This document shows, piece by piece, positions 35,778 to 44,636 of a stretch of DNA of 64,000 nucleotides. This stretch comes from Synechococcus sp. CC9311. GTDB lineage: Bacteria > Cyanobacteriota > Cyanobacteriia > PCC-6307 > Cyanobiaceae. The position numbers and the translations under genes are program-made. Position 1 is the stretch's first letter, and every line of letters starts with the position of its first letter. The DNA lies in the NCBI RefSeq assembly GCF_000014585.1, contig NC_008319.1, positions 1,922,001 through 1,986,000 on the forward strand, read 5' to 3'. The notes beneath the pieces are model-generated. The model saw nothing but the letters and a program-made list of their open reading frames with translations, did not search any database and was not told the DNA's origin.

Positions 35778-36044
35778 ATGGCCCACAAGAAAGGCACAGG
35801 CTCAACCCGTAACGGACGGGACTCCAATTCAAAGCGCCTTGGCGTGAAAGCCTACGGCGGAGAAAGCGTGACGGCTGGCTCCATTCTCATCCGCCAACGT
35901 GGCACCTCCGTGATGCCAGGCGTCAATGTTGGTCGTGGCAAGGATGACACCTTGTTTGCGTTGACCGACGGGATTGTCAAGTTTGAGTCGATCCGCCGCG
36001 GACTCCGTAATCGCAAGCGCATCACTGTTGCTGCTGCTGAGTAA
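35778..36044 (+). CDS. rpmA: Ribosomal protein L27
   Basis: 88 residues with [20 protein letters not shown] and [20 protein letters not shown], the canonical L27. Its N-terminal tail reaches the peptidyl-transferase centre. Follows rplU by 42 bases and ends in a strong terminator. In relatives I expect truB soon after; here an island intervenes. Confidence 0.97.
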   Translation: MAHKKGTGSTRNGRDSNSKRLGVKAYGGESVTAGSILIRQRGTSVMPGVNVGRGKDDTLFALTDGIVKFESIRRGLRNRKRITVAAAE

Positions 36045-36090
36045 TCCGAGCCAATCAGAAGCGAAAAGGAATCACAACTTCATCCATCAA

Positions 36091-36128
36091 AGAGCAATGA
36101 TCCCTTCTGAGATCATTGCTCTTTTTTT
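36091..36128 (+). terminator. Strong intrinsic terminator after rpmA
   Basis: AGAGCAATGATC pairs perfectly with GATCATTGCTCT over 12 bases around an 8-base loop, followed by six more T. It lies 47 bases past the rpmA stop and seals off the ribosomal operon from the island that follows. Confidence 0.95.
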
Positions 36129-36138
36129 GCTTGAACAC

Positions 36139-36327
36139 TCATCGAAACAGTTGAGGAACCAACGCCGCGAGGCCTGAATGGACCTCAATAAAAGAGGGAC
36201 TCGCGAAGTGCAGGGATTTCAATCCAAAAACAACAAAGCAGACACCTGACCAAACCCAAACAAACAAACTGGTATCAATCCATTCATTTTTTGGCTTCAG
36301 AAGCAGATTGACGACCGCCGCAGCCAC
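36139..36327 (-). CDS. Possible small membrane protein (62 aa)
   Basis: GTG at 36327 is preceded by GAGG six bases upstream on the minus strand. The product has a weakly hydrophobic N-terminus (AAAVVNLLLKPKNEW) and one strong helix (SLFVWVWSGVCFVVFGL). No family recognised. It lies between the rpmA terminator and the hli region. The ribosome site supports it, but there is no homology evidence. Confidence 0.45.
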   Translation of the reverse strand: MAAAVVNLLLKPKNEWIDTSLFVWVWSGVCFVVFGLKSLHFASPSFIEVHSGLAALVPQLFR

Positions 36328-36382
36328 GGACAGCCTCGAAAAGCTTTAAGTTTTGTGAACAATCTGTTTTGGGTTTTCCAAG

Positions 36383-36553
36383 ATGTCAACCGAAATCCGC
36401 AACTGGGACCTTGTTGCCAAAGCGATGGAAGCGGCTGGGTCAACCTCAAGTCAAATGTACGTGCGTGCCAAAGCGCTGGCAGAAGGCAAACCTGATCCAA
36501 TGCCAACGAGCTTCCCTCAAGCCCCCCACAGCATCTCTGCAGTTCCTGGCTGA
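36383..36553 (+). CDS. Small soluble hypothetical protein (56 aa)
   Basis: ATG 36383 opens 56 codons: STEIRNWDLVAKAMEAAGST then SSQMYVRAKALAEGKPDP and a Pro-rich tail. The N-terminal part reads as two short helices; no cysteines. It ends 48 bases before an hli gene on the same strand and may be co-transcribed with it. Function unknown. Confidence 0.5.
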   Translation: MSTEIRNWDLVAKAMEAAGSTSSQMYVRAKALAEGKPDPMPTSFPQAPHSISAVPG

Positions 36554-36601
36554 TCAAACGCCCTTCACACACACAAATTAAGTTCTCATTTTCATAAAAC
36601 T

Positions 36602-36745
36602 ATGTCTGATCAAACAGCTTCACGTTTCGGCTTTGTGGAATTTGCTGAGACCTGGAATGGCCGCCTTGCGATGATTGGATTTGTGATAGGTCTTGGAACA
36701 GAGTTACTCACAGGTCAGGGAATCCTGAGCCAAATAGGCCTCTGA
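36602..36745 (+). CDS. hli: High-light-inducible protein (short form)
   Basis: 47 residues, below common ORF size limits. The helix is WNGRLAMIGFVIGLGTELL with the chlorophyll-binding Glu-x-x-Asn-x-Arg pattern (ETWNGR), ending TGQGILSQIGL. This short form lacks the N-terminal extension of the copy at 1759. The C-terminal ends of the two are alike (TG-GILSQ). It sits at the edge of the chromatic acclimation island. Confidence 0.88.
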   Translation: MSDQTASRFGFVEFAETWNGRLAMIGFVIGLGTELLTGQGILSQIGL

Positions 36746-37002
36746 TTATCAACCAACAAAGGGGCAATCCTGCACGAATATCAATTTGCGCCAAAAACCG
36801 CCGCGGTGGTTCGGATTGTCCCGAGCTACTAACAAAGCAATCCAAAAAAACATTCTTTTTAGACAGTTAATGCGAATAAGACTTTGAATTTGAATTCGCG
36901 TTAATCCAGCCGAAAGCATTTATAAAATAGTTTACACATTATTCCTGACCAGTGACACGCAAAACAATCAGTCAATAGCCACTAATTTATTTTTTGAGAA
37001 AT

Positions 37003-38232
37003 TTAGTGCTGATAATCTAATTGCTGCTTTTCAACTAATCTAGCCATAACTTGTTGGCAAGTCCAACGAAGCGGCCTCCAATAAGCAGACTTGGAAAGCT
37101 CATAGATCAAGTCCAGTTGATCGTAAAGCCCAAGCTCAAGACATGCCCAAGCGGCCGCAATCCTCGACTTCGTGTATTGAGGGGTGGTTTCTGAGAGAGC
37201 AGCTCGCACCAAATCACTTTTTTGGTAAAATTTACGCAAGCCAATAATACATGTAAGGTAATAATGAGTCACATAATCAGACCACAACCTTTCTTGCATA
37301 CTATCAATAATATCAAGACAAGTATTTGACTCAATAGTCATGAGGCTTAAAGCGGCTCCATATTGACGTGCTTCATCACGGTGACTAAGGTTCCTTTCAA
37401 TTTCAGAAGGATCCACATCGCACTTCCATTCACCTTTAATGTTAAGATGTTGTGGATTATCAGTTAAAAGCTGTTCTAGAAGCGAATGATTTTTTGCAGT
37501 ATACATAGTGTTATTGGCATCAACAATCTCCAAGAAACTTTTTGCCCTAAGTGACATGGAGACAGGTGCTCGCACCAAATCAGAGAGCCTACTTTCATCA
37601 CCAGCATCACCTAAGTCAATCACGGCCGAGCGTCGTTTCCCAGCCACCAAATCAGTAAGTTGTGGAACCAAAGGATCCAAAAGATCAACCCTTCCGTAGA
37701 TCTTTGCTTGATATGCTCGAGCGGCACCAAATACCAAGGCACTCTCATGAGAACAAAGCTCATCGATAACAGACTGAGATTTTGAATTTCTAATTTTTAA
37801 TCTGATGTGAGCTTGAATCACTGCCCGCATCATCGTCACTTCACCATTCAAGAGTGACAAAAGAAGATCTATATCCTTGGGGAGGGGTTCCCAACCAATA
37901 CGCACCAAGGACGAGATTGCATTAATAACAGCCTCGGTATCAGTACAGTTCAAAACACCAACTAAAGTTGGTATTGCTCGCATATCTTTCCTTCTTCCTA
38001 ATGCTTCAATAGATTTTCGACGCGTTATTCTGTCATACAATTCATCGATTTTGAGCCTATTAACCGCATGAAGGAGTAATTCAAACGATTCCTCAGTAGT
38101 ACTCAAGCCAAGCCTAGTAGCTGCGAAATAACGATCTGCAGGCCTCTGAACATTCAGAGTTTTTTCCAACAAGATCTTAGAAGCATCATTTTCACTCATC
38201 CCCTGAACCAGGACATCAAATCTTTCAGCCAT
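37003..38232 (-). CDS. mpeW: HEAT-repeat phycobilin lyase, MpeW/MpeZ/CpeY family
   Basis: 409 residues of repeated helix pairs of the E/F-type lyase class. Examples are RRKSIEALGRRKDMRAIPTL, TDTEAVINAISSLVRIGWEP and AYWRPLRWTCQQVMARLVE near the end. Such lyases attach phycobilins to phycoerythrin. In the CA4-B island, MpeW attaches phycoerythrobilin to the MpeA alpha subunit in green light; MpeZ of CA4-A isomerises it to phycourobilin. I favour MpeW because the island sits outside the phycobilisome rod region and carries an RHH gene. MpeZ, MpeQ and MpeY remain possible. Low GC compared with neighbours. Confidence 0.68.
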   Translation of the reverse strand: MAERFDVLVQGMSENDASKILLEKTLNVQRPADRYFAATRLGLSTTEESFELLLHAVNRLKIDELYDRITRRKSIEALGRRKDMRAIPTLVGVLNCTDTEAVINAISSLVRIGWEPLPKDIDLLLSLLNGEVTMMRAVIQAHIRLKIRNSKSQSVIDELCSHESALVFGAARAYQAKIYGRVDLLDPLVPQLTDLVAGKRRSAVIDLGDAGDESRLSDLVRAPVSMSLRAKSFLEIVDANNTMYTAKNHSLLEQLLTDNPQHLNIKGEWKCDVDPSEIERNLSHRDEARQYGAALSLMTIESNTCLDIIDSMQERLWSDYVTHYYLTCIIGLRKFYQKSDLVRAALSETTPQYTKSRIAAAWACLELGLYDQLDLIYELSKSAYWRPLRWTCQQVMARLVEKQQLDYQH

Positions 38233-38571
38233 AAGACAAAGATGAGTTCAATAAAGTCTACTCAAACAATCAAATATCTACATAGAAAACACAATTCATA
38301 TGCCACATAATCAAGGTTTTCATTACCACAATATCGCCCTTCATAGCGACTATAAATTATTTATGCCAATGCACAATAAGCAATACATACATGCAGTCTT
38401 TCAGGTTTCATAGATCCATGCAACATGCAGGACAAGCTCCACAAGAGATCTCCAATCGCAAACCATAAAGCTTTACCGGACTAGCATTAAAGCGACATCC
38501 AACTAATTCAATAAAGTAACACCTAGATTAACAAGGAGTGAAGTTGTTTTCTAGGCTCAAAAATCAACAAC
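38233..38571. other. AT-rich upstream region of the lyase gene
   Basis: About 340 AT-rich bases between the lyase start and the ribbon-helix-helix gene, both transcribed leftward. It should carry the lyase promoter and the light-colour control sites. Several TATAAT-like hexamers occur, and I could not choose one. No ORF of note. Confidence 0.4.
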
Positions 38572-38739
38572 TTATCTCGATCGCTTATCAATTAGTTCAA
38601 TCAAATGAGCATCATGCTTGTCGCAGAACTCAGAAACACACTGCCTAAGAATATGGCCAATAGACAAAGACTCTGTATAACAAAGGAGCTTGAGCTTTTT
38701 ATGAAGCTCATCATTCAACTCAAAGGTGATTCGTTTCAT
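38572..38739 (-). CDS. fciC: Ribbon-helix-helix regulator (55 aa), candidate FciC
   Basis: Minus-strand ATG 38739 opens 55 codons. The beginning MKRITFELNDELHKKLKLLC is the RHH pattern: a basic strand, then helix one. ESLSIGHILRQCVSEFCDKH supplies the turn and helix two. RHH dimers bind DNA with the N-terminal strands. I recall that CA4-B islands carry a small gene, fciC, with this kind of domain, and the position fits; this is from memory. The tail (DAHLIELIDKRSR) is helical. An overlapping plus-strand ORF at 38605 is its antisense. Confidence 0.65.
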   Translation of the reverse strand: MKRITFELNDELHKKLKLLCYTESLSIGHILRQCVSEFCDKHDAHLIELIDKRSR

Positions 38740-38939
38740 TCTCAAGCAGGACTAATTCGCCAAAATCTCGACAAGAATAGTGGTGCAGATTCCCTACATC
38801 CTACTCTTTTTGGTAAGAATCGGATAGCCGCAAAAGGATCTTAATTATTGTCTTAGCTTTGGCCCAACACCAACGCTGGGGCACCTAAAGGATTCAATCA
38901 ATCTTCTGCCTTTAACGAGGTCAATATCTATGTACAACC

Positions 38940-39896
38940 TTAGACAAGCTTTGAGCGCCTAAGCGTCTGGCTTGGCAACTCTCCAAAGCTAGTAAAGTAT
39001 CTTCTCGAAAATCTACCTTGATGTTTAAAACCATAGCGAATGGCTATTTCACGAATAGTATTATTGTCACAACTTGAAGTCGTAGACTGAAAAATCATCG
39101 CTCTTCTGGCTTCCTCCAGTCTTACCTGGGTCATCATTTCTATAATTCCCATTCCAAAGTAATCTTGGCATACTCGATAGAGAGAAGCTTGACCAGAGTT
39201 TAAGAGCTTACAAACATCTGATAATGACAATGGTGAGCTCATCTTATCAAGATCATGAGAAAGATTAACGATCTCACCAAGTAATCGCTGATTCTTTACC
39301 TGTTTCTTTTTATAGCCCCTCTTACTTCCTTCTTCAAGGCATATAGTCATTAAATCATAGTATTTAGATGGATCCGAAATCCCCTTAACAAGTTCCCTTC
39401 TGGTGAGTCTTCGCAATTGAGCAAAAGCTTCATGATCTATATCTAATCCACTAGATTGACTTAGATTATCAATGGCGTGACTTGCATTGCAATCTCGAAG
39501 ATTGTTCAGAAGAATTGTCTTATCTAACATACAAGCAGTTGAAGAGCATGATTCTGAATATTTTCCCCATGAGTCACCTGAATTCGAATGAAAAGTCTTC
39601 AGACCTCCTAGACTATTCAAATTCATATCATAACCTTCACAATATCCAAAAGGATAATTTGATTTCCGCATTGGAGTAATCCAATTAAAATCTACTGACC
39701 AACCTGTACCCCATCCCTCGTATAAGAGTGGTTTTGATGCACAAATCTCTGCTATAGCCATGCTAGAGCATTTTTTATGTGACATAGAATAACTACCTTC
39801 ACCGCTTTCAAGTTGAGTAATTCTCGTAACTTGACCATAGGCCTGAAGAGTCTCAGACAATTGCAATGGATCTGTATAAGCAAGTTGTAGTTTCAT
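38940..39896 (-). CDS. AraC-type regulator, FciA/FciB-type (downstream of pair)
   Basis: 318 residues. The C-terminal 100 residues are an AraC double helix-turn-helix: LSLSDVCKLLNSGQASLYRV, MTQVRLEEARRAMI, then IREIAIRYGFKHQGRFSRRY and FTSFGELPSQTLRR. The N-terminal part is unlike sugar-binding AraC domains. In CA4 islands two such tandem regulators, FciA and FciB, act in opposite ways on the light-colour response. Its start overlaps the stop of the other regulator (ATGA). I cannot tell from sequence alone which is FciA. Confidence 0.82.
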   Translation of the reverse strand: MKLQLAYTDPLQLSETLQAYGQVTRITQLESGEGSYSMSHKKCSSMAIAEICASKPLLYEGWGTGWSVDFNWITPMRKSNYPFGYCEGYDMNLNSLGGLKTFHSNSGDSWGKYSESCSSTACMLDKTILLNNLRDCNASHAIDNLSQSSGLDIDHEAFAQLRRLTRRELVKGISDPSKYYDLMTICLEEGSKRGYKKKQVKNQRLLGEIVNLSHDLDKMSSPLSLSDVCKLLNSGQASLYRVCQDYFGMGIIEMMTQVRLEEARRAMIFQSTTSSCDNNTIREIAIRYGFKHQGRFSRRYFTSFGELPSQTLRRSKLV

Positions 39897-40927
39897 GCTC
39901 GACTCCCTCTACGCAAGTCAGAGACGAGAACACTCATCTTGCTTGCCTTATCAATTGTTTCTTCAGGGCTCTCTTGAAACGTCTTAAAATAAAGAAGTTG
40001 AAAAGAATTCCAATTTTTGAAGCCATAATATAAAGCATTATGCTTCTTAGTAAATTGCTTCAATCCAGAAGGAACATGTGGATTTAAATATGACTTCTTC
40101 ACCTGTTCAAGGCGGATACTTTTAATGAGATCAAGAATATTCATATTAAAGGTAGATCTACATACTTGACCCACAGATTCTTTCTCAGAGTTTAAATATT
40201 TTGTGATTTCCCCTATCGTCAAGGGTGGCAAGCCTTCTCTATCTTCATGTAATAACTTGACAAGATCCTCTATTAGCTCCGTTGATTCAGATCTCTCTGT
40301 TATGGCATTCTGCTGTTCGCAAGGATCCTCTAGGGTTGCTATAGCTAAATCATAAAATTCATCCGCAGATGTCATTCCCTTCGAAAAATGCTTATCAAAT
40401 AGCCTTTTAAGCTGAATACTAGCAGCACTTTTGGAGTCAATACCAATGCATTCTTCAATCCTCGCGTATGCATTATAGGCATTCATCTGATTTATTTTTT
40501 CTTTCATTATTTTCCACTTCAGGCTCATGCAACACAGGAGAGTGTTTGCCCCAACAATATCCCAAGTGTTTCCACCAGTTTTATTTAACCGATTAAATCC
40601 TGCTATGCTTAAATCCCTCATCTTATGACCACTGATAATAGTATTACTGCCAGGCTTTTTGCCTTGATTGTTTATCCAACAGAATGCTATCGAATTCTGA
40701 TTTGCCTCTTCTTCGTACAGCAATGTTTGATTTGACTTAAATATTTCAAGGTGTACGTTATTAATTGGTGCGCAGATTGAGCTCGTTTGCAATTCACCTT
40801 TACTTAACTGAGTAATATTGCAAGAAAAATTCGAAGTGGAATAATAATCATTATAATGATTCTTGCAATATGTTTCCATTCCGAGCAAGTTGCTGAAAAC
40901 ATATTCTTTTGCTTTCCTTGCCTTCAT
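39893..40927 (-). CDS. AraC-type regulator, FciA/FciB-type (upstream of pair)
   Basis: 344 residues with the same plan: a variable N-terminal region and an AraC end with LTIGEITKYLNSEKESVGQV, LDLIKSIRLEQVKKSYLNPH, and YYGFKNWNSFQLLYFKTFQE followed by SPEETIDKA. The second helix-turn-helix is less standard than in its partner. Very low GC. A candidate sigma-70 promoter lies 52 bases upstream. It overlaps the second regulator by four bases, so the two are one transcription unit. Confidence 0.82.
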   Translation of the reverse strand: MKARKAKEYVFSNLLGMETYCKNHYNDYYSTSNFSCNITQLSKGELQTSSICAPINNVHLEIFKSNQTLLYEEEANQNSIAFCWINNQGKKPGSNTIISGHKMRDLSIAGFNRLNKTGGNTWDIVGANTLLCCMSLKWKIMKEKINQMNAYNAYARIEECIGIDSKSAASIQLKRLFDKHFSKGMTSADEFYDLAIATLEDPCEQQNAITERSESTELIEDLVKLLHEDREGLPPLTIGEITKYLNSEKESVGQVCRSTFNMNILDLIKSIRLEQVKKSYLNPHVPSGLKQFTKKHNALYYGFKNWNSFQLLYFKTFQESPEETIDKASKMSVLVSDLRRGSRA

Positions 40928-40978
40928 CTGATTACGGTCTTAGTGTGGTGCACTTGTTCTAAACTTTATTGAATGAAT

Positions 40979-41007
40979 ATTATAATCTCACCTGGCTTAT
41001 ACTTGAA
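40979..41007 (-). promoter_or_regulatory. Candidate promoter of the fci regulator pair
   Basis: On the minus strand TATAAT (complement of 40979-40984) is preceded after 17 bases by TTCAAG (complement of 41002-41007). The -10 is perfect, the -35 weak (three of six). The start codon at 40927 lies about 50 bases on. A weak -35 is usual for activator-dependent promoters. Confidence 0.5.
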
Positions 41008-41259
41008 AAATCGTGATGTTCTATGACATTTTAAGATGGCAGAGCTTTTGCCTTGCCAGGCAGACTCGTAGCCTGAGCGAACAACCGAAACGTGATAAAT
41101 ATTTACAGTAAATCGAAGAAAGCTGTCTTGCAAAAATCATAAAACTGCAAAAACACATTTACCATTCCTTCATTGTACTCAATATTATCCGCAGTAAGTA
41201 TGCTTTTGCCTCAATTTTGAGTTGATGCAGTGTATAAATCCGAAAGAGATCATTGTGCT

Positions 41260-41583
41260 ATGTCTAAGTCTCAATTACATGCATTTATTGATCGAGCACG
41301 TAGTGACGAGCAATTTCGTGCTCGGCTCGCATCCTTAAATCCACAACAGATCATAGAATTTGCCGCAGAAAGTGGCTTTCAATTCTCAGACGAAATCAAA
41401 GGGAGATTCATTAATCGCTGGAAAGGCGTTTATTTTTGCCCTCAGGCCATTGAAGTTGGAAATCTATGTCCAGGATTAGTACCACCTGGCTATAAAAATC
41501 TGATTCACTATTCTCAATCTACATGTAGTTCTTCAACTCTTAAGGAAGAAGAATATGATTTCAGGGCAGGCGGCGTCTATTAG
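41260..41583 (+). CDS. Nif11-domain-like protein in the CA4-type island
   Basis: 107 residues from MSKSQLHAFIDRARSDEQFR. The first 50 residues match the Nif11 pattern: L-x-x-F-x-x-x-x-x-x-D-x-x-F/L-R-x-x-L, then PQQIIEFAAESGFQFSDEI. Nif11 leaders precede modified peptides, but the tail here (NRWKGVYFCPQAIEVGN, then several Cys and Ser) has no Gly-Gly cleavage site that I can see. A conserved unknown gene accompanies CA4 islands, and this may be it. ATG 41260 preferred to GTG 41230. Confidence 0.7.
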   Translation: MSKSQLHAFIDRARSDEQFRARLASLNPQQIIEFAAESGFQFSDEIKGRFINRWKGVYFCPQAIEVGNLCPGLVPPGYKNLIHYSQSTCSSSTLKEEEYDFRAGGVY

Positions 41584-42029
41584 TCTTCAATGGGCGGTGA
41601 ATACATCGCCCCATCAAATAAAATCTTAGATGGCACAATTTTTTCAATGATGCTGGCTTTTCTAGGAAGGGAAAGGGAACCCTTCAAAGCAACCTATTAA
41701 AGCAAATGGGTTTAAATCAAACTATTCATTGAGATATATTCGATGCCTATCTTTCTCTAGACCTCAGTTCAAATCACCAACAATATGTGGCAAGTGGAAC
41801 TGATAATTGGCCTCTAAATTAATCACCTATGATCATCCACATCACGGCCCATAGCATAGAAAGTTAATCTATAAACCGAGGGAATCAGATCTTTGCCTAG
41901 CTCCCAAGACTACCAAAAACTCGGACAATATATTTCACAAAGTCTCGCTTCGGAAACATTCAACGCAATCATCAACCTCATCAGTTCTAAATATTCAGAA
42001 GATGTCATGATTTAACATCACGCTCTAGC
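41584..42029. other. AT-rich edge of the island
   Basis: About 446 bases between the Nif11-like gene and the end of the methyltransferase gene. It has an imperfect hairpin at 41591-41615 (GGGCG/CGCCC), possibly the terminator of the Nif11-like gene. A 40-codon TTG frame near 41892 (PSSQDYQKLGQYISQSLA...) may be a gene remnant. I see no integrase, direct repeat or tRNA at this edge. Confidence 0.4.
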
Positions 42030-42812
42030 TTAAGAGCTAGAAGCGATAGGCCTGTAGACCCTTGTCGTAATCAAAAGTGGATGAAAGACTTCGAGAAAGT
42101 GAGATTGCAATGTTCGAAAAAAGCAGTCAACAAGGTCAGGATCATCAAAGTGAAAAGGATATTCGCCGCTATGTCCTTTAAAGAAATACCAGTTGAATAA
42201 GGCCCTTCCGTCCGCATTCATGAATGAGTGGAATTTCATGAGCTGATCGGACGGATCAGGGAGGTGTTCCAAGACATCAAGACAAACGACCGTATCGAAC
42301 CGTTGGCCGCTGAGATCGGCAAGATCACGATGAACCGACATTTTCTGATCCAAACCAAGCGCGACAGCCCTGGACCAGACAAAAGCCCTGTTCTGTGGAT
42401 TCAGATCAACAAAATGAACACGATCAACAGCATCCAATGCCGCTGCAGCTAAGGCATGAGTACCTATCCCTCCTCCAAAATCAAGGACTGTGCCTCGAGC
42501 AAAATTTTCCTGCAAACGAAGCGTGTCCGCGATGTAGTCAGAGCTGCTGAGATGCCAAGCCGCTAATTCAAAGAGATGGCCCGTCCCCACGGTGCTCTCG
42601 TAAAACTCCGTGGCTTGATCCGCTTGAAAAGCCCCCGGATGCAGTGCGGCTAAATCATCCTTCCCATCCGGTAGGCGCTGATCCACCTGCTCCAACGTGA
42701 GCTGAAGGTGTTGAGCCAAATGATCACGAACAGAAAAGCCGCTATCCAAGAAGGTATCGATGTCCACGCGGGGAGAATTGCTCAGACTTTGCATCTTCTG
42801 CCGGTCGGACAT
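42030..42812 (-). CDS. Class I SAM-dependent methyltransferase
   Basis: 260 residues from MSDRQKMQSLSNSPRVD; the frame upstream to 42881 overlaps truB. Motif I is TVLDFGGGIGTHALAAAA; motif II RVHFVDLNPQNRAFV; motif IV FDTVVCLDVLEHLPDPSDQL. The substrate is unknown. A hairpin CTAGCT/AGCTAG lies at its 3' end. Divergent from truB with overlapping upstream regions. Confidence 0.88.
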   Translation of the reverse strand: MSDRQKMQSLSNSPRVDIDTFLDSGFSVRDHLAQHLQLTLEQVDQRLPDGKDDLAALHPGAFQADQATEFYESTVGTGHLFELAAWHLSSSDYIADTLRLQENFARGTVLDFGGGIGTHALAAAALDAVDRVHFVDLNPQNRAFVWSRAVALGLDQKMSVHRDLADLSGQRFDTVVCLDVLEHLPDPSDQLMKFHSFMNADGRALFNWYFFKGHSGEYPFHFDDPDLVDCFFRTLQSHFLEVFHPLLITTRVYRPIASSS

Positions 42813-42868
42813 CGTCAATGTACGTGCAGGCCGGATGCCACATTCAGAACAACTGCCACTGAAACCCC

Positions 42869-43762
42869 TTGGATGCACCACTCGGCTTCGTGGTGATCGA
42901 CAAGCCCTCAGGTCTCACCTCCCACGCTTGCGTGAGCCGGATGCGTCGCGTGCTCCAAACCAAAAGAGTTGGTCATGGAGGCACCCTGGACCCAGCCGTG
43001 ACCGGCGTTCTACCAATTGCCGTGGGCCAGGCCACCCGACTGCTTCCCTATCTTCCAGGAGAGAAAACGTATCGCGGTGTGATCCAGCTGGGCACCAGCA
43101 CCAGCACCGACGACCTTCAGGGAGAGATTGTTGCGGTTCAAAACTGGCCGGATTTGAGCGTGGAAGAGATGGATCAAGCCCTTAATCCGTTCCGCGGCAC
43201 CATCGAGCAGTGCCCTCCACAGGTTTCGGCGGTTCATGTCAACGGCGAACGCGCTTATGCCAGGGCCCGCCGCGGTGAGGTGATCGACCTGCCTGCCCGC
43301 CCTGTGACCATCCACTCTCTCTCTCTTGAGCACTGGGATTTTGAGCAAGGAAAACTCACCCTTGAGGTGCACTGCTCCGCTGGCACCTACATCCGGTCGT
43401 TAGCTCGCGATCTTGGTCAGGCCCTCGGATGCGGCGGCTGCCTTGACTCGCTGCGGCGCACTCAAGCGCTGGGATTCGTGGAGGCCCATGCGATCGCGCT
43501 GCCAGTGCATCCCAATGAACAGAGCGGTCCAAGCTTGGAGCCGCTCACCCTCATCCCTCCCCAACTTGCCCTAAAGCATCTACCAATCCGCACGCTCTCC
43601 GAGCTCGAACGGGACGATTGGAGCTGCGGACGCACGATTCCCCATCAAAATGGAGACGGGCCCACCGTTGTTCTCAGTGAAGACAACATCATGCTGGGAA
43701 TCGGCCTCGCCAACAGCGAAGCCCAGCTCAGACCCAAGGTCGTGTTTGAAGCGCGCGGCTGA
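42869..43762 (+). CDS. truB: tRNA pseudouridine-55 synthase
   Basis: 297 residues. Opens [18 protein letters not shown]; the catalytic Asp is in [15 protein letters not shown]; also [11 protein letters not shown]-like and [19 protein letters not shown]. It makes pseudouridine 55 in the T-loop of tRNAs. The start is TTG at 42869. In relatives it sits near rpmA, so the 5 kb between them here looks like an insertion. Confidence 0.95.
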
Positions 43763-43779
43763 TCCCTCTCCTGCTCCCT

Positions 43780-44514
43780 ATGGCCGGCCACAGCAAATGG
43801 TCTCAGATCAAACGCACCAAGGCGGTGGTGGATGGAAAGCGAGGTGCGCTTTTTACCAGGCTTGGGCGGGAAATCACCGTGGCAGCACGAAACGGAGCTG
43901 ACCCAAACGGCAATTTTCAATTGCGTACGGCCATCACAAAAGCGCGATCGGCAGGCCTACCAGCAGGCAACATTGAGCGGGCCATCGCCAAAGGATCAGG
44001 GCAGGGAGAAACAGCGTCCAGCCTGGAATTGATTCGCTACGAGGGATATGGCCCTGAAGGCATGGCTGTCTTAGTGGAAGCACTCAGCGACAACCGAAAC
44101 CGCACGGCGGCCGAAGTGCGTCTGGCATTCAGCAAACACGGAGGCAAGCTCGGAGAAACCGGTTGCGTGAGTTATCTGTTTCAACATCGCAGCGAGGTGC
44201 GACTCGAGGGACATTGCGAAGAAGAACCTCTCTTAGAGAATCTTCTTGAACTCGAGGCAGAGGAATATGTGTTGCAAAGCGATGGCAGCACCATGGTTCA
44301 TGGGGGCTTCGAAGCCCTCGAACAGCTTCAACAGGGGCTGCATGATCGCGGGTGGAGAGTATTGAATTGGGGGCATTGCTGGCACCCCGTGGCACTTATG
44401 GAGATCCAAGACCCACATCTTGCAGAAACCTGCCAACGCTTACAAGAAGCCTTGGAGTCGCTCGATGACGTCTGCAGCGTGAGCACTAACCTTGCACCAA
44501 TAGAACAGGCATAA
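43780..44514 (+). CDS. yebC: YebC/PmpR-family protein
   Basis: 244 residues. [19 protein letters not shown] is the family start. The rest includes [12 protein letters not shown]-like [20 protein letters not shown] and [20 protein letters not shown]. The family is described as transcription regulators or ribosome-associated factors; the role here is not resolved. Follows truB by 17 bases. Confidence 0.95.
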
Positions 44515-44636
44515 AATCAGAATAAACCTGATTGCAAATAACTTTCCTGAAGGTGAAAGTTCAGCGAAGGTGCAGGAAATACCTGAGATTTCAGAGAACG
44601 CCAAAAAACGAATCAATCAGAAGCCAAGGTCTAATC

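Noticed and set aside
36746-37002. Integration site for the CA4-type island
   Set aside because: I saw no tRNA, direct repeat or recombinase at either edge, so the mode of insertion is left open.
38605-38844. 79-codon plus-strand ORF in the island
   Set aside because: It is antisense to the RHH gene, which has a clear domain pattern. No motif in the plus frame.
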